The notes beneath the pieces were generated by a model, which saw only the letters and a program-made list of their open reading frames with translations, did no database searches and was not told the origin of the DNA. Source: Verticillium longisporum (taxonomy: Eukaryota > Ascomycota > Sordariomycetes > Glomerellales > Plectosphaerellaceae). Taken from it: a stretch of DNA of 64,000 nt. The stretch spans positions 2,418,001-2,482,000 of the forward strand of contig JAETXT010000004.1 in the NCBI GenBank assembly GCA_019188255.1, written 5' to 3'. This document shows, one piece after another, positions 12,526-23,250 of this stretch (positions are counted from its first letter, which is position 1; the number at the start of each line of letters is the position of its first letter). The position numbers and the translations under genes were made by a program.

Positions 12526-14396
12526 TCAACAGCTATCGTCTCCTTCCTCGACAGTCGCCTTGTACGACGAGGGTGCCGCCGTGACGGCAGGCGGCCTCAG
12601 AGGGTTGAACAAGTCGCGGAAGTGCGCAGCGGCCGTAGTCTCGACGAAAAAGAGCTCAAAGGCGCCGGCGGGGCCGGGTCGTTGGTTATGGGACCGGTAG
12701 CGGGAGCAGAAGACGTAGATGTGGATATCACGGAGCCAGAGGCGGTGGGCGGACTTGCGGTGGAGCCATGTGAGGGAGGATGACTGATGGGTCACTGCGA
12801 TCGCGCGGCTGGTCAGTCTCTGTACGGCCGAGAAAAGGCAAAGAAAGGAAGGATAGATAAATGGATGGTGGAATCGGGCTTTGGTATTGGTTGGAGCAAA
12901 CAATGACTGGCAGGGGTCTTGCATACCGAAAGCCGTCCACACGGGGCAGCGGCAAAGCTCGCCTTCCCAAACAGCGGCATGAAGACGGATCCCCTTAGTT
13001 TCGGCATCCTCATATACAATCAAGGAGTGCCTAAAGCCGTCGTCGATTATCTGGCTGCCATGCTATTAATACGATGATCCTGACTTTGTAAAGGGGGAGG
13101 GAGACGTACGCCTGGAAAAGCCGGCGTTCGCTTGACAGCTTGTATTCCTTGGGGCTGATCTGGATAGTTAAGGTGTTCCAGGCCTTCAGCGACATGAACG
13201 TGCAATGGAACAGGATCATTTCTGTAGGTTTAGCATTTGGTCTTGTGACTTTAGGAAAAGACAAGCTGACTTACCCTCCCACGTCTTGAAGACCAGCGTT
13301 GCCCACGCTTTGGCGCACTGCGCAGTGGTGCTCCATCTTCGTAATTGTAGGGCACCACCCTCGCGACTGATGCAGAGCTCATGAGTTCCACGGAGAGCGT
13401 ACCAGGGCGCGCCGTTTTGAAATGATCGGAGGAGTAGGTACGAGCCCTGATCTAGCGGGCTGATGTATACCATCAGGGCTAAGCGGTCATTATCAAATGG
13501 GCGCCTGAAGAGGATCTTTGGGTCTCGCGGTATGGCAAGATGACGCCCCCATGGCGTATGTGGGCCCCAAGAAGTAGACGATGTGGTCTGCTTGAGGGCC
13601 GTACGAGACGAAAGGGGGATGGAAAAGATCTGCTCGGCCCAGTGGCCATTCTGTGACGCTTTTAGGATCCGTCGAAGGTGGCAACGATCAACATGACGAA
13701 CCGGTTCTTGGGCCACTGGTATAGTCAGGGCCATAACTTCTCGACGGACGACAGGGCCTGCCTGGTTTGCAGGTGGCACTTTTGCTGGTGAGCCTTCTTC
13801 ACGATCGCATGATGATGCTGGAAACGTACATATGCCGCGGAGTTCTCGAAACCTCATGATTCGGCCACTGAGCGCGTCGAGCGCATCGAAGTCAAAGTTT
13901 TTCGACCTACATGGTCAGCTGGAAGCCCAATAGCGATAGGATATACTTACTGAGTCAAAAGCCGCCGGACCATGGTAAGGAAATGATTGTACACCACGAA
14001 TCGTTGAGGTAGGGGCAGTCCTTCCACCTCGTCCTTCATTTTATTGTACATCCTGCGCCACCGAATTTCCTTGCGAACAGTCTTATCCTCGTAGTACATG
14101 GTCATATCTCTGAGTGTGCGGGACAAGCATGGCAGGACGAGGTTGAGGTAGTTGAGCGTCATAGGCACGCGGAGAATATGGACGTGGCCGCGGTCAGCAA
14201 GATCTCGCAGTATGCGGGCACAACCACGAGTTTCTTCAATGACTGCTATCATATGTGGGTGAAAATTCTCGGGCAAAGCAAGGCGAAGGCCCTCGAGACG
14301 AATGGCCACTATATCAGCGCGTTCAGCTTTAGTATAACAGCCCTGAAGGAGGTGCACATCGGCCTGGCCGGCACGCTCCATGGCGAGGGTCGGCAT
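12526..14396 (-). CDS. Conserved-looking protein of unknown function, five exons
   Basis: I do not recognise the family. A consistent five-exon model can be read on the minus strand: 14396-13951, 13906-13275, 13221-13110, 13054-12927, 12794-12526. Phases agree at every junction and give 528 residues. Introns are 44, 53, 55 and 132 nt with donors GTAAGT, GTAAGT, GTACGT and GTATGC; the first is unusually short. The N-terminal third is helical, with LPENFHPHMIAVIEE and a region rich in Arg/Lys/Tyr. The middle has paired aromatic and Arg-rich segments. The last exon ends in SAHRLWLRDIHIYVF followed by a polar tail. No signal peptide or membrane segment is apparent. The composition and the clean splice phases make this a real gene, but an additional upstream exon cannot be excluded. 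Confidence 0.7.
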
Positions 14397-16891
14397 TGTG
14401 GAGGGGAGCGACTCAGTAGTTCATCGCGAGCCTACTCGGAGGGTGGTGGTGGTCGCCGCGACAGATCCAGTGGAGGCCAATTTCCGCGGCTCATGCCTAT
14501 CAGAAACCCTTTACAGCGTTGATTGAATGGAGCGACTTGCAGCGACTGAGAATTAAAGAGTGAAATAGTGGTTGGTTCTCCTTCTGGTGCACTGCTGGCG
14601 AGGGAGAGGGGATCACGAGATGCAATTCCAGCGAGAAACTTCACTTCCGAAGAAGCAGACAAGAATGAGGCGACTCCGCAAATATCGGCAGTAGCAATCT
14701 GGAAGCCAGCAGAGCGCCCTCGAACGGGTGACCGAGGGCCAAACCCAGCTGCACTTGCGATTCGAAGCTGCAGGCTGCGATTTGACGGACAACTCATGGA
14801 CCACCACCACACCACCACCGTCCCCCCATCGAATCGTGCGGTCGAAATACAGGGGAGGGGCACCGGGTGGCCGGTAGTGCTCACTTATGGGTTGTCGATC
14901 GCTCGTGCCCGTGTAGCTCAAGAGCACGTCGATTTCAGTGACTGATCTGTAGCTCGTGGGCCACAAGGCCGGACAATTCCCACTGCCCCGGCCTGTTCAC
15001 CACAAAACATTCTCAGTCTCCTGAGATCCGCCCCCGCACGAAACCCCAAGCATGCCATCGATCGGTCACCGCCCCCGTCAGTTTCTGTCATGCAGCACCA
15101 AGGCCAAAAAACCAACTGCGACCAAGTGGTTTTCGGTGCCCATAGACAGCGACGATGCTTTGGCAGCAAAAGCAAGAGAGAGGAGAACAGGCGTATCGTA
15201 TACTAACCAAACGAGCTGCGCTGGATGGCTCGACTTGCGGTGTTGGACGTCCCAGAGGCTGCCACGACAGCCAGCGTATGACCCCTGCGCGCCCATGCCA
15301 CAGAGACGGGCCTATCTGGCCCCATGCGGACAGCTCTGTGCAGCACGCGTTGGAGGCGAGAAGGCTGATTCGGAGTTTGCGGGGGCTGTCGTTGCTCTTG
15401 CATGATGATGCCGCATATGGGGTGGATCCGTTGGCGGAAGTGCGGTGGTCAATTCAGACCAAGAACAAGAATGGGTTGGGCACCCTCGCTTCTACCGCTG
15501 AGCAAGCTCGCGGACCTTCTGGTCTGGGGCAATGGGGGGAATGGCGGGCGACGTGCGTGTCCCCGTGCCATATACCCCATCGACTGGTCCCCTCGAACAA
15601 TATGTCGGACAAGGACGGGTCTGTAAGGTCACAGCACCTAAAAGACGTGAATCATGCTTTGGGCAGTCTTGCGGCAGCTCGCAACCCGGCGTGGGACATG
15701 CGACTCGATTGACCGATTTAGTGAAAGCGGTGCAGATAAAGATGCTAGCGAGACATGTCAGCCTGATAAATGACGTCGTGAGTCCTGTGGGCTGGCAGCG
15801 AATAAAGGGAAATGTCGCGAGGCAGTGATGGTGTTGTAGCGAGAACAGTGACTCTCAATCGAAAAGGCAAACGAAAAGGAAAGGCTTTGAAGCGAATGGA
15901 ACACACTCGGAAGAAGTAGCATGGGACAGCGTCTTCCTTAATAACAAGTCATGGACGTGGAATTGTCAATTGAGGTAGGAACGACCACTTCGCCCCCCTT
16001 CCCCCCAGGTGTGACTCAAACGCGAGGCAACCATAGCTCTGAGAAGCAGGCAGCAGCCCTGTCTATTTTAGAGGCGCAAACAAACCGCCACGGCAAGGCT
16101 TGATCCTTGTTGCAGGATCGTGCACCACAGGCCACTCGGTCGAGGCAAAGTGGAAAAAGGCAGCGGGACGCGTGCTGAGCCAGTTATTTTCCATTTTCCA
16201 TACCAACCTTAAGTACCTACCTACCTACCTAAGGTACCTTAGTTTGACTTGCCCAGCCTAAGGACTGGCCCATCAGCATCCTCATATGCTGATGAGTAGG
16301 TCGTGCTCTGCTTCACGCTGGTGTCAAGACCCTGGCCTAGCCCATATTCAAGGCCTTCTATCCGGTCGAATCATACTTCCAGAATGTCGGAGACTGATGC
16401 ATACAGGAAAGATCCGGGATGATGGAGGAGCATCTGGCGACCGCCTTGGCGAAAGTGCCGAAACGCGGGCCGTGTGGCTGAGCGGGCCGGCGTCGATCTC
16501 ATCAGGCCGGATGTGGAGCTAGCAGGCCAAGTATTTTAACACGGCGCATCTCGGCCACCACCCACAGGATGGGGCAACGAGTAGAGCATCAACATGGAAA
16601 GGGCCTTGGTCTGTCATGTTCAGTTCATCAAGTTAGGACGTCAATGCCTCGTCAGCAAGGATCTACCGCGCGATACGCGAGAACTAGCTAACAGGCAGTC
16701 GTGCCTAACCGAAGGTGCAGCAGAAGCAGACTGCACAACCATCCTGCCCTGCCGCCAGCCCAAAAGACACAAAAGGAAAGATTTCGCCCCTGCCAGCGAC
16801 CCAAGTCCGTTTCCATCATACAGCCGCGCCGGAGTCCAATAGTACACGATAGAGAGAGAGAGAATGGTGAAGTTCAAAAACTGCCAAAGTC
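14397..16891. other. Intergenic, about 2.5 kb, no convincing gene
   Basis: Open frames here are short, overlap one another on both strands and have unbiased composition. A block of tandem CTAC/TACC repeats followed by an AAGGTACCTT palindrome lies at about 16209-16240. A GA-dinucleotide run lies at about 16851-16862 near the 3' end of NHP6. No RNA gene was found. Confidence 0.5.
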
Positions 16892-17257
16892 TTAAGCAGA
16901 CTCGTCGTCCTCAGCCTCGGCCTGGGGCATGTTAGTTTTGCTGTGTGATGGCCCTGGGTTGGGGCGAGGGTTGCTCACGTTGTACGCCGCCTTCTCGTCC
17001 TCATAACGCTTCTTATCGGCGACAGCCTTTGCCTCGTAGGGGCCACGCTGCTTCTCGTTGAGGGCCTTCCAGCGCTCACCGAGGAGCTTGCCGACCTGGC
17101 CGAAAGAAATGCCGGGGTTCTCCTCACGAACGTTCTCGCGCTGCTCGTTGGCAAAGAACATGTAGGCGGAGAGACCGCGCTTGGGGGCGTTGGGGTCCTT
17201 CTTGGCCCTCTTGGCCTTCTTCTCGCCGGCACCACGCTTAGCTGCGGCCTTAGGCAT
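16892..17257 (-). CDS. NHP6: Non-histone chromosomal protein 6 (HMG-box)
   Basis: Small nuclear HMG-box protein that bends DNA and assists FACT and transcription initiation. Exon 1 is 17257-16979 (93 codons) and exon 2 is 16921-16892. They are separated by a 57-nt intron with donor GTGAGC, a perfect ACTAAC branch point and acceptor CCAG. The protein is 102 residues. A basic N-terminal tail ([20 protein letters not shown]) precedes the box, which runs [20 protein letters not shown] through about residue 91. The intercalating Met/Phe residues are in place. The short acidic tail AEAEDDESA is encoded by exon 2, so the intron separates the DNA-binding box from the acidic tail. Length and order match fungal Nhp6. 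The 5' UTR probably contains an intron, since a GTACGT donor and CGTAG acceptor flank 17270-17560. Confidence 0.97.
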   Translation of the reverse strand: MPKAAAKRGAGEKKAKRAKKDPNAPKRGLSAYMFFANEQRENVREENPGISFGQVGKLLGERWKALNEKQRGPYEAKAVADKKRYEDEKAAYNVSNPRPNPGPSHSKTNMPQAEAEDDESA

Positions 17258-20200
17258 TTTGATGGTTCTACGAGGAGTGGTCAGTGTCATGTTGAGGACG
17301 GCTACGACTTGAATGCTGTGCGTGTCAAAGAGATGTGGTGGGGAGGCGGTGAATAGACGGGCCGAGAGAATCGAACAGGCCAAGTGGACGCAGGGATGCG
17401 ACAGCTTGTCCGTCGGACTATCGCCCCAGGGTATTTGGTGGTGGTAGGGTAGGTGTGCTGTGTGTGAAAGACAATGGGTCGCAAACGCAATTGCACTCGT
17501 CAACGCGTCCCAATACGCGTTTGAAGCTCGAAATCGACAATGTTGGACCTCAACACGTACCTGAGGATTGGTTTGGCAAAGGTTGAAAGGGTTGTTGTTG
17601 TTGGAGTCTGGACGCGTCAAGCTCTGGTTAGCTTAATCAAGCTCAAGATCGATGCACGAGATGCACCCAAGATGCAATGCGACAAAGCTCGTGAAGTCAC
17701 AACACAAGGCCCGACTCAATCGAAATTTATCGCATTGAGATGGGACAAGTGATGCAGAATCGGTTGCAAGTAATGCGATGCAGCAAATTGTGCAGTTGGT
17801 GGTTGTAGTGGTAACAATGGTTCGTAAAGTGGGTGACTTGGGAATTGGTGGAGGATGCGTGGGTGCAGAGGTACTCACGAAGTGTAGGCACGAATTTGCG
17901 TGGTGTTGGGATTTGTATGGTGATTTTGCGTGGTAGAGAGGAGAGCGAAAGAGAGAGGAGGCAGAGAGGTGGGAGGCGAGGTGCCTGCGTTTTTACTCGG
18001 CGGGGACTTGGGGGAGTGATCCTGCGGGCACCTCCCACCAGGCCTAACCAGAGCCACCAAGGCGAGGCAGGCGCACCCGGGTTTCGCTGGGAAGGGGAAG
18101 GCACGCGTTGCCCCCTTTCCCGCCTGGTTCCTGGCACCTTGCCTTGGGCTGCCCGCGTGCGTGCGTGTGTGCGTGAGTGCGTGTGTGCGTGTGTGCTCCT
18201 CTCCCATTGTTTTTGTCCAGGGGCGACCAGTGAGTGACCAGCCACCAGCCATCCACCCATCAGCGGGCAGTAGCCACCATGCCAACTGCTACTGTGCCAT
18301 ACTGTAGTCACAGAACTCCGCCCCAAGTACTGAGTACTGTGTACCTTCGCAGCGCCCGTACCTCCTCAGGGTACATGCCCTTTTCGACCTTGGACCAGCC
18401 CATCACTTCCCTTCGTTGCCCCCCTCCTCCCTTCACGCCCACCCAGACACATATCGACCGACGTACATGTAGCTAGCTAGGCTGTTTCCCATGGCCGGTT
18501 GCCCACTGCTCCGACCGGCCCTGCCTTGCAATGCACACATTACGCTGCAGATGCCACTACCACCTCCTGATCACACATTTTTTTTTTTTATCTTTCTCAG
18601 TCAGAAGTACGTGCAGCTCATACCGCCTTGTGGCCAAGCTTGTTGCAATATCTTGCCACTGGAGCCGTACTTCGGTGCTGTAGGTACCTTAGGTACATAC
18701 CTACTCTTTGTCAGTGGGACAGATGCTCTGAGAACCCCTCTGCACTGCCCAACGTGCCGGGGAGGTCCGTGTGATTGCACGCAGCCCCACAGTACGTCTT
18801 TCGAGACATAGGCTCAAATCACCCCACACCATCCAGGTAACCCTTTATTTTCTACGGAATTTCAGACAGTTCGCACACTGTCCAACCCCTCTCCATACCT
18901 CCTCCAGATAGCTGCTACCTCCTATCCCCCCTTCCGCTCATGTCCACTGATCCGGCCTGCCTTGGATCATCATGCTTTCCATCCAGACGACTTAGGCGCG
19001 TCTGCCTCTGCTCAAAACATGACCAAAACACGTAACATGGACCTTGAAAGATACCTGGAGCAATATGACGCGTCGTCCAGCTTGCTTAAGCTCTCCATTT
19101 CCTCTGCTGTCCAGAAGATCACGAAAGCCAAAGCCTCTTTAATATGAGATATACTGGAGCACCTTTTGTGGTCAGGCTGGGTCTCCAGCCGGAAGATGAC
19201 AGGATACCCGTCAAGCCCCAACCACAACACAGTGCTCGGCTTCCCCAGTGCTCCGCGACAGGACTAGACACACCTACGCAAACTCTCCCGTTTTGGTAGC
19301 TTGTCCTATCACACTCGAGTCACATACATCAAGCAGGCCAGCCCCTGACGACAAGAGCCCACGCTCCCCTGGACCTTGACGTGATTCCCCGAAATAACGA
19401 CGCTGGACACATGCCTCAGCTGGGCGGCTGTCTCTTGTGGCTGGATCTCCTATCAAAACAGCCTTGATTCGGCAGACCTGACAGCAGCTCCTCGCTAGCC
19501 TGGCCGGGCTCGGGACACTGGAGATTGAGAGGGTGAGCAACGGCAGCTTTGTTTGCCCCCCTTCCGTCATACTGCCAAGTCCGCATGGCTTGAGCGACTC
19601 GCTTACTCTCCAGCCTCTCCACATCTTTGCTTAGCTCTCGCAGGACTGGCGTCACTTGTTTGATAGGTCTGGAGACGGCCAGTGGCCGACCTGCTCGCTG
19701 TAGCGACTTGGGACCTCTGCACTACGGAATCTGGTACCTGCACTTTCTCACCCAACGAGCCTGGTTTAAAAAAAAAACATAAAAAAAAACGAACCCTTCG
19801 CCTGTCCCTTCGACGAAGTTTTTCCCCCCTCTTTAATTGACGGGTGCTCGCAGGGACCAATCTGCTCCGTTTGTCCCGAGTTGATGCTTGACTTACATCC
19901 TGGTACTGACACAATGCGACGCGGGTGTGGACTGTAAAGGTCTAGCTAGTGTGCTTAGGTACTTTTACCTTGCATAGGCCTCATGTACCTGTATACGAGA
20001 TTGCCATGTACCGATACTTGAGCCAAAGTACCCGCCTCGCTCGACATTTCTTCCGCTGGCCGCCGCCTGCAACCAGCGGTCCAAGGCGATGTGCAAAGCT
20101 CCCCCAGCTCAGCCCAATCAAAGTCTGACTTTGGCCGCACGATGCTCGGTTTTCGATCCCTCTGTTTCTACCCTCCTCTTCGCCCTGCCAGTGCGCAAGT

Positions 20201-21969
20201 GAGGGCGCGTGTGTGCGTGCGTGCTGCGGCCAGGAGCCAGCATCCTACACATGCGGGAGCACAAGCAATAGATTGACCCATCTAGCCATCCCCCAGGCGA
20301 GACATGCTCGGCGAGAAGCCGAATGGGGTGTCTAAGCTGCTTAGAGAGGATCTGTGAGCAATCTCACTTGTACCATACTGGCTCGGCCTGATAGTCGTGA
20401 TACCAGATTCAAGGCCACGTGCAGACTGGTAAGATGAAGATGAAGAACAAACAAGCTGGCAGAAAAGGCTGGTTGGCGCCAGCTCGACTGCATGCCTCGC
20501 TGTGCATAGTGATGCTAAGAGCGAGCATCATTAGAGTGCAAGTTTCTCAGAGTACCTAGTGTGCAGGCTCCGTGTTCCGACGAGGCCGGCGCTGGTGCTG
20601 GCGCTCGGCTGGAGCTGATGGAGTGTCAGGAGTGCACACCTGCACACACCTAGCGTCCCTTGCCCACCTTGCCCATCTACCTTACCTGGGTACGTAGGTG
20701 GGCAGTGGTGGGCAAGTACTCGGGCAAACGAGACAAGCCGGTCTCTCGAATACCGAAACGGGTGGTACTTGGTCATGCACGGACAGGTGGCTGAACAGCT
20801 TGTACCTCGCGAGTCGCGACTGGTGACGGGGATGGAGAGGTGAGGAGGAGGAGTGATGCGTGCACGCGCCTAGACTGCAGACAGGGCCGGAGGTGTCTGG
20901 ACTGATGCCGCGCCCAGTGAGGAGTTGTCTCGACCAGTTTTTCCCCTCCTCTTCCTTGGCCTTCCTGGCCCTCCCTTGAGCGCTGGGCCCCAACTCCCTG
21001 TTCCACAGTCGAGATTGATGCGGTTGTACCAGCGACTTGTGTGCAGCCCCGTCGCCCAAACGAGTCTCGCACTGTGTCGAAGACGGCGTCCCTCTCTCCC
21101 TCCGTCCGCCACCCGCTATGCGCCCTTTCAAATGCCTGCAGCAACCAATGAGACAGTGCGCAGCGTGACCCAAACTGTCCACTGACCCAATGCCTGCCTT
21201 TTTGGCTCCGCCCCGACCGTCGGTTGTCTGGCTGATGCGAGCAGGGCATGGACCGACTGATTTTGGGGGAGTCTGCGCTCCCCTCCCACTTGCCTGCTGC
21301 GCGCCCCAGCTGCTGCACCCATTTCCTCTCTCTTTCTGCTGGTCTCACCTAGAGACACACACACGGCACGTGACCGACATCAATACGTCCATCCCAATGC
21401 CGACAACCAAAGCAATCCTTTAAAACCTTTTTCATTTTCGGACAATTCGACCGACGAGAGATATTCTGATCCCAAGATGGACGATTTGACCTCCATGGCC
21501 AAGGCATATCACGTGATCTTTCAGCACCAGCCAGTGGCCCAAGCGTCCTGCGACGCTAAGATCTAACACGTCGGCATCTGCCAAGGATCGCTGAGCTCTG
21601 TCTGGTTTGCTGTTCGACACCCATCTGCGAATCTTGGGCGAAAGCCCGGGGAAGCGGCCTGTGATGAGACCACATTCTAGCGAATGACCCGCATGGGTGG
21701 CATACATCTTCACTTCATGCAGGGTCTGGAAGCCCGTGACGAACGACTGGTCCTCGTCAGTCTCGATGGGTCGGTTCCGATGGGGGAGCCTCAGATGTGT
21801 TTCCGCCACAGTCACCCGCAACTTTGTCCATTTTCTGACTGATAGTGCGTTTCGTCGTTCTTTGTTGTTCATTCATCGTAGCTCATGACACGTAAAACCA
21901 TCGTCGTCCTTCCTTCACACATGTGGAGAGATCGGGCCACGGCGTGCACAGGGACACAAACGCAGGTCC
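17258..21969. other. Gene-poor region of about 4.7 kb upstream of NHP6
   Basis: No supported coding region. It includes the NHP6 5' UTR and promoter, with a CT-rich block on the minus strand at about 17930-18000. A GT/GC dinucleotide-rich run lies at about 18155-18200. T and A runs occur at 18577-18589 and 19765-19790, and several GTACCTAAGGTAC-like palindromes near 18680, 19957 and 20680. Open frames of 150-190 codons at 20.7-21.3 kb overlap on both strands and look like chance. A long 5' UTR or a non-coding transcript is possible but not shown. Confidence 0.5.
18155..18200. repeat. GT/GC-rich microsatellite
   Basis: Imperfect run built from GCGTGCGTGTGT-type units, within the upstream region of NHP6. 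Low-complexity DNA that can vary in length. Confidence 0.7.
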
Positions 21970-22838
21970 TCACATCTCCTCCCCCTCGGGATCGAGCACC
22001 ATCCACCTCAGGCCCTCGTCGCCAACCCAGTCGACCCCGCTCCCGACCACAATCGCGCTTGCCGTACCCTTCATGACCTTCCACTTCTGCCTGCTCGCCT
22101 TGAGCCCGGCCCTCAGCAGCTGCGTCTCCCGCCTCGTCTCGTCGTCTTCGCCGCCGCTCCCCTTAGGCCCGCTGCCGCCGCCTCGCCGCCGCGCCGCCTC
22201 CCCGGCGAGACGCAGCACCTCCTGCGCGAGCTCGGCGTTCCGACGCCCCGCGGCCAGGGCCTCGGCGCGCGTCGCGGCCAGGGCGTCGAGCGTGTCGCGC
22301 AGGCTCGTCGCGTTGCGGGCGAGCGTCGCCGAGGCGGCGTCCCGGGCGCGGACTGACGGCAGCAGGTCTGACTCTATCGGCGTGGCGCGCGTGCTGCTGT
22401 GGACGGCCTGGAGGATCGGGTTCGCGGTGAGGACGGCGTCTGTGATTGTGTTGCGGAGTAGGTAGGTTGCTTTGGCGGCCGAGGCGGCGGACTGGGCTTC
22501 TTCGAGCGATGTTTCGGCCGCTGGGGCTGTGTCTGGCGCCATGGGTTAGCACGAGATGGTTTTTCGTGAGCGTGGGAGGAAAGAGGGTGCTGGCGGGCCC
22601 GCTTACCTGGGATGTATGCTGTTTGGGCTTTGAGGAGGGCGACTTTAAGCTCGAGATCGCGGAGTTGGTCGTAGAGAGTGAGGACTTGTTGCTCATCTGT
22701 CGAGAGCCGTAGGGGCGGTAGCTCCGATGAGGGCGCGTCTGGTGACGGCGAGTTGGCCTCCATTGTGACAAGCCCTCCAGGTTCGGCCGTGATCATGAAA
22801 CCGAGGCCAGTCGATTGTCGCTCTCGCTTCTCTTCCAT
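21970..22838 (-). CDS. Kinetochore protein CENP-H (Fta3-like)
   Basis: Subunit of the inner-kinetochore CCAN (CENP-H/I/K module), in the nucleus at centromeres. Exon 1 is 22838-22607 (MEEKRERQSTGLGF...) and exon 2 is 22532-21970. The 74-nt intron has donor GTAAGC, branch TGCTAAC and acceptor CCAG. The protein is 264 residues. The central part is a long Ala/Arg/Leu-rich helix with coiled-coil character, preceded by LYDQLRDLELKVALLKAQ. The C-terminus holds the diagnostic CENP-H stretch KWKVMKGTASAIVVGSGVDW, then GDEGLRWMVLDPEGE. The Ala/Arg-rich middle is unusually GC-rich and creates antisense open frames that are not genes. Divergent from ATG11, with which it shares a promoter of about 0.4 kb. 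Confidence 0.9.
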
Positions 22839-23250
22839 CGAAATCGAACGCGTCTCGACACGCGTTAAGTTGACTCTGTGGCTAGTACCCCTCACCAGCC
22901 ATACGTGGCTGGTGTTGTGTTACACTGATCGCCTGACCGCCAATCAGTGACCTTAGTCACAAGGCGCGGGATAGACGTCACGCTAGCCTGACGCACGACC
23001 AGAGACAAGCATTAGATGGTCGCCTGCGAGTTTGTTATCTCGGTATCGGCCGCCCCAAGCTTCGGCCAGGCAGCTCTCACCCAATCTCGAGTTCATTCGG
23101 AGGCGCTCAACAGACGAGCAGTCCGCCAGCACCCTCAACGGGAACCATAATAATCTTGAAGCCGACTGCCAAGGCTTGAAGAACCCGGCAGCTCGGTCAT
23201 TGCAGCACGTCCAGGCTCTCACGCAGCTTCTTGTCGGGAGATGTCTCGCG
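22839..23250. promoter_or_regulatory. Shared divergent promoter, CENP-H / ATG11
   Basis: About 412 bp separate the two start codons, so both promoters must lie here. No clear TATA element was seen. The inference rests on arrangement alone. Confidence 0.4.

Noticed and set aside
15155..15712. 185-codon plus-strand frame
   Set aside because: No domain or codon-bias signal, and overlapping frames on both strands.
20682..21348. Overlapping minus-strand frames of 166 and 191 codons
   Set aside because: Two frames overlap across the same DNA with Arg/Ser/His-rich composition, no domain and no splice structure.
21432..21872. 146-codon minus-strand frame next to CENP-H
   Set aside because: No recognisable domain, and it sits in the 3' region of CENP-H where composition gives chance frames.
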